From positions 1 to 7,122 of the forward strand of contig PBSR01000061.1 in the NCBI GenBank assembly GCA_002726335.1: DNA of 7,122 nucleotides, read 5' to 3'. The notes beneath the pieces are model-generated. The model worked only from the letters and a program-made list of their open reading frames with translations, made no database searches and had not been told where the DNA came from. Below are positions 1-6,204 of this stretch, piece after piece. The position numbers and the translations under genes are program-made. Every line of letters starts with the position of its first letter. Position 1 is the stretch's first letter. Source of the DNA: Gemmatimonadaceae bacterium (lineage in GTDB: Bacteria; Latescibacterota; UBA2968; UBA8231).

Positions 1-1434
1 GACGGCATGTACTACCGCGAGTTTCCGGTCATGTTCGACTGGGTCCACAACGGCGAGGGGTTGACGACGTTCAACCTGCACGGCCTGATGGACCCGACGG
101 CGCGCGATTTCGACAAGCGCGTGCGACGGTATGCCGGCTTTTATATGGGGGACGACCCGCAGTCTCCCAACTACGACAAGCAGCACAGAATCATCCGCAG
201 CCTGTTCAACGGCAGCCGCGGTCCCATGCTGCGCAAGGCGACGCCCCTGGACTGGGCCGGCGACCCTCTGGAAGACGTGGAGGAGCGCTACAACGCTCTC
301 CACGGCGAGCGCAACTTCGAGGAGATGCTGGCCCATTTCGAGGACTACACCGACGTCGTCGGTGACCACCCGTCCAACATGGTGGCCACCACCCTCGGGC
401 TCAACGCCTACGCCCTCACCGGCGAGAAAGCGTTCCGTGACTGGGTGCTGGAGTACGTGGAAGCCTGGCGCCAGCGGACGATCGACAACGACGGCATCAT
501 CCCCACCAACATCGGCCTCGACGGGACCGTTGGCGGCGAGTGCGACGGCAAATGGTACGGCGGCTGCTATGGCTGGGCCTTTACCGTAACGGTACCGCAG
601 ACGGGAGGACTCTCCAGCCGCAACACGCACTACCTGGGGATCGCTGGGTTCGGTAACGCCCTGCTGTTCACCGGAGATCAACGCTTCGTCGACGTCTGGC
701 GCCAGCAGATCGACACGATCAACAGCAACACCAAGGTCGTTGACGGCCAACAGATGTACCCGCACATGTTCGGTGACGACGGCTGGTACGACTTCTCCAC
801 CTCGCCGTACTCCGCCGGCGCTCTGGACGTGTACTACTGGTCCATGGCGCGTCAGGACCTGCAGCGCCTCGATGCCGAAACGGGCTGGATCGGCTTTCTC
901 GAAGGCAATGCCCCCGACTATCCCGTGGCGGCCCTGCAGCGGGACTTCGGCCGCGTGCGTTCGCAGATGGAAAAGGTGCGCCACGATCCGACGACACCGG
1001 ATACGCGCCTCTCGGATAATCCCAACCCGCTGAATCCGGCCACCATCGGTTCTCTCGTGGAGCTCATGCTGGGAGGCATGACGCCCAGGCACGGCTGCCC
1101 GCTGCACTGTCGTCTGCGCTACTTCGATCCGGCCCGGCAGCGCCCCGGCATGCCCGACGGTGTCGGCGCTCTGGTAGAGAAGCTGGAAGCGGATTCGACG
1201 ACGGTTACCCTGGTGAACACCGATCAGGTATCGTCACGACAGGTCGTCGTGCAGGGGGGTGCCTACGCCGAGCATCACTTCGGTACGGTCAGGATCGGCG
1301 ACGAGGCGTTTGAGGTGGACGCCACCTCCTTCGCCGTCGAGCTGGCTCCCGGCGCCGGCGCCACACTCAGGATCGACACGCAGCGCTACGCCACTCAGCC
1401 AACCTTCGCCTTTCCCTGGGATCGCCGGTCTTAG
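1..1434 (+). CDS. Hypothetical protein, alpha/alpha-toroid-like with C-terminal beta domain (5' partial)
   Basis: The frame is open to the left edge, so the true start may lie outside; the first ATG is at position 7 and would give 475 residues (numbering below). I do not recognise a named family. Residues about 1-380 are rich in aromatics, Gly and Asp, with alternating helical stretches (103-115, 123-158, 209-240, 268-283) and conserved-looking patches such as HNGEG (14-18), FNGSRGP (67-73), GDHPSN (119-124), PTNIGLDG (166-173), GGECDGKWYGG (176-186) and YPHMFGDDGWYDF (251-263). This resembles (alpha/alpha)6-toroid glycan hydrolases, lyases or epimerases. Residues about 385-458 look like a small beta-sandwich, as found at the C-terminus of many such enzymes. 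The stop is TAG at 1432-1434. It is probably co-transcribed with the isomerase-like gene 13 nt downstream, which suggests a role in carbohydrate metabolism. The fold is inference; no catalytic residue can be assigned. Localisation is unknown because the N-terminus may be missing. Confidence 0.75.
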   Translation, partial: DGMYYREFPVMFDWVHNGEGLTTFNLHGLMDPTARDFDKRVRRYAGFYMGDDPQSPNYDKQHRIIRSLFNGSRGPMLRKATPLDWAGDPLEDVEERYNALHGERNFEEMLAHFEDYTDVVGDHPSNMVATTLGLNAYALTGEKAFRDWVLEYVEAWRQRTIDNDGIIPTNIGLDGTVGGECDGKWYGGCYGWAFTVTVPQTGGLSSRNTHYLGIAGFGNALLFTGDQRFVDVWRQQIDTINSNTKVVDGQQMYPHMFGDDGWYDFSTSPYSAGALDVYYWSMARQDLQRLDAETGWIGFLEGNAPDYPVAALQRDFGRVRSQMEKVRHDPTTPDTRLSDNPNPLNPATIGSLVELMLGGMTPRHGCPLHCRLRYFDPARQRPGMPDGVGALVEKLEADSTTVTLVNTDQVSSRQVVVQGGAYAEHHFGTVRIGDEAFEVDATSFAVELAPGAGATLRIDTQRYATQPTFAFPWDRRS

Positions 1435-1447
1435 GACCCACCTGACC

Positions 1448-2281
1448 ATGCGTCTTGGAGGTCCACTCTTCGAGCGGTGTGGCACCCCCGCAGAATGGGT
1501 GGCTACAGTGCAGACCAAAGGCTACCGCGCCGCGTTCTGCCCCGTCGGCCTCGACGCCGGGGCCGACGTGATTGCCGCTTATCGTCGGGCCGCGGCCGAC
1601 GCCGATATCGTCATCGCCGAAGTGGGCGCCTGGAGCAATCCCCTCAGCCCTGATCCACGGGTCCGCGAGGAGGCGATGGAAAAGTGCCGCCGGAGCCTGG
1701 CCCTGGCCGACACCATCGGCGCCCGGTGTTGCGTCAATATCGCCGGCTCGCGTGGCGACAAGTGGGACGGCCCCCACGCCGACGATCTCAGCGAGGCGAC
1801 CTTTATCCTGATCGTCGAAACCGTCCAGCAGATCATCGATGCCGTGCAGCCGCAGACGACCAGTTATGCCCTCGAGGCCATGCCCTGGATGTTTCCCGAT
1901 TCTGCGGAGTCCTACCTGCGGCTGCTCGAGGCCATCGACCGTCCGCGCAACGCCGTTCACCTCGATCCGGTGAACCTCATCAACAGCCCGCGTCGCTACT
2001 TTGCCAATGGCGATCTGATCCGCGACTGCTTCGCCCGCCTCGGTCCCTACATCCGGTCCTGTCACGCCAAGGACACTCTTCTGCGAGATCACCTCACCGT
2101 CCATCTCGACGAAGTCCGTCCCGGCACGGGTGCTCTTGACTATCGAGTCTTGTTGACCGAACTGGACAAACTGGATCCGGACACGCCGCTGATGCTCGAA
2201 CACCTTCCTGACGAGGCCGAATACGAGGCGGCCGCCTCCCACCTGCGCGGCGTGGCCTGCCAGATCGGCTGTTCCCTGTGA
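1448..2281 (+). CDS. Sugar phosphate isomerase/epimerase-like protein (xylose isomerase-like TIM barrel), 277 aa
   Basis: This is a complete protein of the AP-endonuclease-2/xylose-isomerase-like TIM-barrel superfamily, cytosolic metal-dependent enzymes that isomerise, epimerise or dehydrate sugars and keto-polyols. The four expected metal-ligand positions are visible: Glu143 in ALEAMPW, Asp173 in HLDPVN, His206 in SCHAKD and Glu251 in LMLEH, all at strand ends in the usual order. Other typical elements are AEVG (57-60) and the PGTG loop (225-228). Length is normal for the family (about 250-300). The ATG at 1448 is chosen because family-like sequence begins there (RLGG...GYRAAF); the frame stays open further upstream, but that stretch overlaps the previous gene and reads as low-complexity shadow sequence. 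A weak AGGA at 1433-1436 overlaps the previous stop codon, which fits co-translation with the upstream gene. The exact substrate is not predictable; inositol, hydroxypyruvate or ketose-type chemistry are all possible for the superfamily. Confidence 0.88.
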   Translation: MRLGGPLFERCGTPAEWVATVQTKGYRAAFCPVGLDAGADVIAAYRRAAADADIVIAEVGAWSNPLSPDPRVREEAMEKCRRSLALADTIGARCCVNIAGSRGDKWDGPHADDLSEATFILIVETVQQIIDAVQPQTTSYALEAMPWMFPDSAESYLRLLEAIDRPRNAVHLDPVNLINSPRRYFANGDLIRDCFARLGPYIRSCHAKDTLLRDHLTVHLDEVRPGTGALDYRVLLTELDKLDPDTPLMLEHLPDEAEYEAAASHLRGVACQIGCSL

Positions 2282-2296
2282 GGCACCCGTGTGGGC

Positions 2297-3292
2297 TCAG
2301 ATATACTCGAGGATGACCTTGCCCGACTCGCCCGCCGCGAAGGTCTCGAAAGCGACCGGTGCGTCCGTGAACGGGAAGCGATGTGTGATCATGTCGGTGA
2401 CAGCCAGCCCGTCCCGGTAGAACCCGAGCATCCGGGGAATCTCGCAGAAGTGGTAGTACCAGCCACCGACGGCGGTGATGTCGCGACGGATGAAGTGGCC
2501 GCTCGGTGACAGCGGCACAGGTCCCTGCTCACCATTGAAGACGACGATGCCACCTGTCCGCACGGCGTCGAAGCAGGCCAGGGCCGACGCCTCGCGCCCG
2601 GCGGCCTCGATACAGACGTCCGCACCCAGGCCATCGGTGACATCACGAACGGCCTCCGCAACATCTGCCTGCGACCCATCGATGACGTGGTCCGCACCCA
2701 GGCGTCGGGCGATCGTGAGACGCGCCGCGGTGATGTCGACAGCGATGACCCGACGACCGAGGTGAGCCTGCAGCAGTACGTTTCCCAGGCCGATCGGACC
2801 AACGCCGGAGACGGCGACGGTCTTGATGTCGGATGAAAGGATCCTCGCTGACGTGTGGGTGGGGACACCGAGCCCGTCCCCGGTGAGCAGGACGGCGGCA
2901 TCCCACGGGACTTCATCGGGCAGCGGATAGCAGGCATTGGCGCCTGCGATAAAACGTTCGGCATGCATGCTGCCGTAGTAGCGATGGTCGCAACACCAGG
3001 TGTAGCGTCCCTCTCGGCACTCCTCGCAGCGTCCGCAGCCGGCGATGGCACTGGCCCCGACGCGGGTGCCGAGGTCCAGACCTTCGACACCTTCGCCGAG
3101 GGCGACGACGGTGCCGACCGCTTCGTGGCCGCTGTTGCCCTGGGGCAGTCCCTCGCCACGATAGCCCTTCAACTCGCTGCCACACAGGGCCGATACGGCG
3201 GTCTCGACAGTGACCTCGCCTGGACCCGGGACAGGTTCGGTGACGTCGATGATCGTTGTCTGGCAGTTGCCGTCGTGTCTGACGCAGCGCAT
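2297..3292 (-). CDS. Zinc-dependent medium-chain alcohol/polyol dehydrogenase, 331 aa
   Basis: This is a cytosolic medium-chain dehydrogenase/reductase of the sorbitol/threonine/alcohol dehydrogenase type, oxidising a secondary alcohol of a sugar or polyol with a nicotinamide cofactor. Visible motifs are the catalytic-zinc Cys37 in ALCGSE, His56-Glu57 in GHE, and the structural-zinc lobe Cys86, Cys89, Cys92 and Cys100 with canonical spacing. The Rossmann loop GVGPIG is at 163-168, with Asp186 at the end of the second strand (VIAVD), which favours NAD over NADP. Length is normal to slightly short for the family (about 330-350). The start ATG at 3292-3290 is set by a strong AAGGAG (3303-3298) five bases upstream and by where family sequence begins; the longer open frame up to 3445 lies inside the neighbouring kinase gene and is not credible. 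It is the last gene of the minus-strand operon, 10 nt after the kinase stop. The specific substrate is unknown; the context suggests a sugar or cyclitol. Confidence 0.93.
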   Translation of the reverse strand: MRCVRHDGNCQTTIIDVTEPVPGPGEVTVETAVSALCGSELKGYRGEGLPQGNSGHEAVGTVVALGEGVEGLDLGTRVGASAIAGCGRCEECREGRYTWCCDHRYYGSMHAERFIAGANACYPLPDEVPWDAAVLLTGDGLGVPTHTSARILSSDIKTVAVSGVGPIGLGNVLLQAHLGRRVIAVDITAARLTIARRLGADHVIDGSQADVAEAVRDVTDGLGADVCIEAAGREASALACFDAVRTGGIVVFNGEQGPVPLSPSGHFIRRDITAVGGWYYHFCEIPRMLGFYRDGLAVTDMITHRFPFTDAPVAFETFAAGESGKVILEYI

Positions 3293-3297
3293 TGGAT

Positions 3298-3303
3298 CTC
3301 CTT
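3298..3303 (-). promoter_or_regulatory. Shine-Dalgarno site of the dehydrogenase gene
   Basis: The minus strand reads AAGGAG here, then five bases, then ATG at 3292. Its first A is also the last base of the kinase stop codon TGA (3305-3303). This decides the dehydrogenase start and suggests coupled translation of the two genes. Confidence 0.85.
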
Positions 3304-3830
3304 CACATATCGGTGGAACGGGCGCTGTCATGCTCCGACAGCACCTCTTCGGCCAGTTGTTCTGTCGACCGCGTGCCATCCAGCACTTTGTGGGCACACT
3401 CCCGGTACACCGGCGTGCGCTGTGCCAGCATCTGCTCCACCTCACTCAGACCACCCGAACTCAGGTTGGGCCGCGTCTCTTCGCTGCCTGGATCCGACCG
3501 GATCCGCTCCCACAGTACATCAGGCGGCAACTCGAGGTAGAACAGCAGACTGTTGCGCCGGGCATGGTCCTGGTTCTGTGATCGCATCAGCGAACCTGCG
3601 CCGAAAGCGATGACACACTCCTTCTCCGCACACATGGCCTCTACTACCTGGCTCTCCACATCACGGTAGACCGCATCACCCTCTTCCTCGTACAGAGCCT
3701 TGATCGTCTGGCCCGAGTGCTGTTCGATGCCACGGTCGATATCAAGAAAGCGCCAACCCAGTCGGCTGGACACGAGCTGCCCCAGCGTGGACTTGCCCGC
3801 CGCGCGGTAGCCGATGAGACCGATGTTCAT
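3303..3830 (-). CDS. aroK: Shikimate kinase family protein, 175 aa
   Basis: This is a P-loop kinase of the shikimate kinase family; the classic reaction is ATP-dependent phosphorylation of shikimate at the 3-hydroxyl. Visible motifs are the Walker A GYRAAGKST (7-15), the substrate-binding DID (Asp30, Asp32), YRDVE with Arg56 equivalent to the FRxxE arginine, a glycine motif FGAGS (76-80) where most family members have GGG, the lid RPN (Arg120), and the R-x-P-x-Y motif (Arg138, Pro140, Tyr142). Length is typical (about 170-180). The ATG at 3830 is required because the P-loop starts at residue 4; the SD AGGA (3836-3833) overlaps the preceding TAG and is close, two bases from the ATG. It lies between an isomerase-like gene and a polyol dehydrogenase, so it may be a pathway-specific paralogue acting on another carbocyclic polyol rather than the housekeeping AroK. 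The family is confident and the symbol tentative. Confidence 0.85.
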   Translation of the reverse strand: MNIGLIGYRAAGKSTLGQLVSSRLGWRFLDIDRGIEQHSGQTIKALYEEEGDAVYRDVESQVVEAMCAEKECVIAFGAGSLMRSQNQDHARRNSLLFYLELPPDVLWERIRSDPGSEETRPNLSSGGLSEVEQMLAQRTPVYRECAHKVLDGTRSTEQLAEEVLSEHDSARSTDM

Positions 3831-3834
3831 CTTC

Positions 3835-4596
3835 CTAATACCCGAGGCGCCGCAGGTACGCCCGGTTGATCCGCATGCTCTCCACAGGATCCCTCGTCCC
3901 TCCGGAGACTGTCACCACCCAGCCGCCGAAGCCCACCTCTTCCAGGCTGCGCAGAAACTCGCCGTAGTCCGTCATGGGTCCGTCCCCCAGATCCCCCGCC
4001 GTGTTCTGGCGGGTCAGACCATCGTGCAGGTGGACGTAGGCGATGCGGGCGGCGTGGTCGCGCGCCGCCTGCGCCGGGTCGAATCCCCAGAGTACGACGT
4101 GGGCCATGTCCAGACACAGCCGGCTGCGGCTCAGCCGCGGCATGAACCGGTCCCACTCCGACTCGCTGTCGACGAAGTGGTTCACGTGGGGATGCCAGGC
4201 AACGGTCACTCCGAGACGGTCGCCGTGGGCGGCCAGATCCTCGTACACGGCGGCGACGCGATCGAGATCCCCGTCACTCGACGGCTGGTTGTCGCCGTGT
4301 CCAGGACCCTTCGTCATGTAGAGACCAACCCCGCAGTCGGCGGCAAACTCGATACGCCGCTTGCACATCTGCTGGGCCCGTGAATCCAGCTTCCCATCGA
4401 CGTTCGGTCCGCTGACGGCGGCGATTTCGATCCCGGCGTCGGCGCAGACTCGCTGGATCCGTGCCGGAGTACCCAGTTCGTCGAGGGATTCCCGCGTCTC
4501 CCAACCTTCCCAGCCGTTTTCGGCAAGGTGCCCCAGGTTGCCCTCGAGATTCCGACCGCGCCAGGGCAGGCTGCTATAGGCCAAGCGCAGCGTCAC
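3835..4596 (-). CDS. Sugar phosphate isomerase/epimerase-like TIM barrel, 253 aa, atypical metal site
   Basis: This is a second xylose-isomerase-like TIM-barrel protein, only distantly similar to the one at 1448-2281. Recognisable elements are the N-terminal strand LRLAYSSLPW, GWEGWETR (28-35), the SGPNVDG loop (62-68), AWHPH (133-137, like the His-rich strand of IolE-type dehydratases), CLDMAHV (Asp163, His166) and AYVHLHD (His189, His191, at the metal-ligand histidine position). The C-terminal strand reads GGWVVTVSGG (224-233), where the family usually has G-W-x-x-V-E, so Val230 sits where a metal-ligand Glu is expected. The start is GTG at 4596-4594, overlapping the upstream TGA as GTGA, with a good GGAGAGG five bases before. 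The stop is TAG (3837-3835), 4 nt before the kinase start. It is probably cytosolic and acts in the same pathway as its neighbours. Whether it is a metal-dependent isomerase, an IolE-like dehydratase or a non-catalytic relative is open. Confidence 0.85.
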   Translation of the reverse strand: MTLRLAYSSLPWRGRNLEGNLGHLAENGWEGWETRESLDELGTPARIQRVCADAGIEIAAVSGPNVDGKLDSRAQQMCKRRIEFAADCGVGLYMTKGPGHGDNQPSSDGDLDRVAAVYEDLAAHGDRLGVTVAWHPHVNHFVDSESEWDRFMPRLSRSRLCLDMAHVVLWGFDPAQAARDHAARIAYVHLHDGLTRQNTAGDLGDGPMTDYGEFLRSLEEVGFGGWVVTVSGGTRDPVESMRINRAYLRRLGY

Positions 4597-6203
4597 GCGG
4601 ACCTCTCCGCCTCGACCGTCACCACCAGCTCCTCCAGGTAGGGCTCGCCACCGGTTCGCGCTTCTCCCAGCTCTGTCAGGGTCACACCCAGCTCGTTGTC
4701 CCCGGAGAATTCAGGACAGTCCTGCAGGTCGATCTCGTACCAGACGGCGGGCAGCTCGGCGTCATCTTCTACCGTGCTGCGGACGAATGCCGGCAACAGA
4801 TAGGTTCCGTTGACGTCGAAGGCAAAGATATCCGCTGGGGTCGAAGCCAGCAGGCGCCAGCGCAGTACACCGATCAGCTCGTCACCGCGGCAGCCATCGG
4901 CCATGCTGAAACGGAAGGGCTGACGAAACCCGATCGATCTCTGTGGAAAGCGGACGATCTGCACCGGCCACCCCGTGGGCCCTGCCATCAGCTCGTTCAC
5001 CGGATAGTTGCGCACCGGCAGGGCCTCCCGCTTATAGAGTGGCACGAAGTGATAGGTGCGTCGACCGGACCACACCGACTCCGGAGTGCTCACTGCTTCG
5101 ATCCAGTCGATCATGTCCTGCTGAAACCTGGCACGATCCGGTCCCGTAGCCCCGGCCTTGTGACCGTCCCCCATGTTGCAGCAGATGTTCCACAGGCCGA
5201 TGCCGTCGGCGCCGAAGCCGTAGATGTTGGCTGCCGCACCGCGCGCTTCGTCCGGCGTCAGAACCATGCCACCGTACCCGGGGTTGTTCTTGTACGCCGT
5301 CGTCGTGCGACCGCGCATGTGAGGTCTCCCACCCCAGGCGCCCCCCATCATATTGCCCATGCGGACATGATGGGTGCAGTCGCTGTCACGACAGAACTCG
5401 GTGAACTCGGCCACCGGCAGCTGTGGATTGGTACAGTTGAAATCACACTGGATGAGGAAGTCCACCCATCCGGCTGCCACCCACGCGTTCGGCTCCAGTC
5501 CGGCCAGCAGATTCAGATGGAGCGATTCCAGCACCTGTGCGCCGAGGACGAAACGCCGACGTCCGCGTGTCTGAGACACATCGTCCAGCATCTGGCGCAC
5601 CTGGCCGACGAACTGCGTCATCACCCTGGCTCTGGCGGGCGCCTCGTCGCGGGCGAAGAACTTGGCCCAGCGGGTGAAATCGAGCTCGATGCCGTCGATG
5701 TCGTAGCCCTCGGCCAGCTCGCGCAGAATTGCCAGTCGATGGGCGCGCACCTCCGGGATCGAGTAGTCCAGAGCCCGCTCCGGGATGCCGTCGGCGCGGC
5801 GGATCACCCACTCGGGATGATCGATGGCGATCTGCGGAATCTGCGGGTCTGACGGATCCAGGTACAGACCGTGGGTGTCGTTCATACGTACGCCGGCAAT
5901 CAGTTCGACCCCGTGATCCCGTGCCCGCCCCGCCACGACATGGAGCACGTCGGTACCCCCCACATGCAGTTCCTCGATCGCCGCCGCCGCCCTGTTCGGC
6001 GACTCGTCGAAACGGACACCGTAGACCTCCCCGGCGACGCTCTGATGCATACACACATCCGGAAAGGCGATACACCAGACGTAGGTATCGACGGCGAGGC
6101 GGGACAGCGGTTTGTCGACCCAGGCCCGCAGGTCCTCCGCTGCGTGGCCTGGACGTGTCTCGCCAACACCCTGGCTGTCGTCGTTGTAGATCAGTCGGCG
6201 CAC
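4593..6203 (-). CDS. Glycosyl-hydrolase-like TIM-barrel protein with C-terminal beta domain, 536 aa
   Basis: I read this as a glycosyl-hydrolase-like (GHL10/DUF187-type) TIM-barrel protein. The barrel spans about residues 30-375: LSRLAVDTYVW (33-43), ELIAGVRMNDTHG (100-112), the hallmark YDIDGIELDF (167-176, with Glu173 and Asp175 as candidate active-site acids), FVLGAQV (218-224), VDFLIQCDF (247-255), GMVLTPDEARGAAANIY (312-328) and GADGIGLWN (331-339) as a late barrel strand. Residues about 400-534 look like a beta-sandwich. The start is GTG at 6203-6201; an in-frame TGA lies just upstream (6221-6219) with no other start codon between, so the N-terminus (RRLIYNDDSQG) is firm and there is no signal peptide. 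It should therefore be cytosolic. The start lies 1 nt after the receptor stop and only a weak CAGG precedes it, which suggests coupling. It probably acts on imported glycan fragments. The enzymatic activity is inferred from fold motifs only. Confidence 0.82.
   Translation of the reverse strand: MRRLIYNDDSQGVGETRPGHAAEDLRAWVDKPLSRLAVDTYVWCIAFPDVCMHQSVAGEVYGVRFDESPNRAAAAIEELHVGGTDVLHVVAGRARDHGVELIAGVRMNDTHGLYLDPSDPQIPQIAIDHPEWVIRRADGIPERALDYSIPEVRAHRLAILRELAEGYDIDGIELDFTRWAKFFARDEAPARARVMTQFVGQVRQMLDDVSQTRGRRRFVLGAQVLESLHLNLLAGLEPNAWVAAGWVDFLIQCDFNCTNPQLPVAEFTEFCRDSDCTHHVRMGNMMGGAWGGRPHMRGRTTTAYKNNPGYGGMVLTPDEARGAAANIYGFGADGIGLWNICCNMGDGHKAGATGPDRARFQQDMIDWIEAVSTPESVWSGRRTYHFVPLYKREALPVRNYPVNELMAGPTGWPVQIVRFPQRSIGFRQPFRFSMADGCRGDELIGVLRWRLLASTPADIFAFDVNGTYLLPAFVRSTVEDDAELPAVWYEIDLQDCPEFSGDNELGVTLTELGEARTGGEPYLEELVVTVEAERSA
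4602..4608 (-). promoter_or_regulatory. Shine-Dalgarno site and GTGA stop/start overlap
   Basis: The minus strand reads GGAGAGG five bases before the GTG at 4596. That GTG overlaps the TGA (4595-4593) of the 536-residue gene. The pair supports a GTG start and translational coupling. Confidence 0.75.
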
Positions 6204-6204
6204 A

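Noticed and set aside
582..594. Inverted repeat TACCGT-A-ACGGTA
   Set aside because: It lies inside a coding region, in codons that fit the protein, and is too short and isolated to call an operator.
1367..2242. Minus-strand open frame of 291 codons antisense to the 277-residue isomerase-like gene
   Set aside because: The plus-strand protein has the full metal-ligand set; the antisense product shows only shadow composition.
2855..3613. Plus-strand open frame of 252 codons across the dehydrogenase and kinase genes
   Set aside because: It crosses the junction of two convincing minus-strand genes and has no family features.
4461..5852. Plus-strand open frame of 463 codons antisense to the glycosyl-hydrolase-like gene
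   Set aside because: It lies fully opposite well-supported genes, its protein has no recognisable motif and is rich in Arg, His, Pro and Gln as expected for GC-driven antisense frames.
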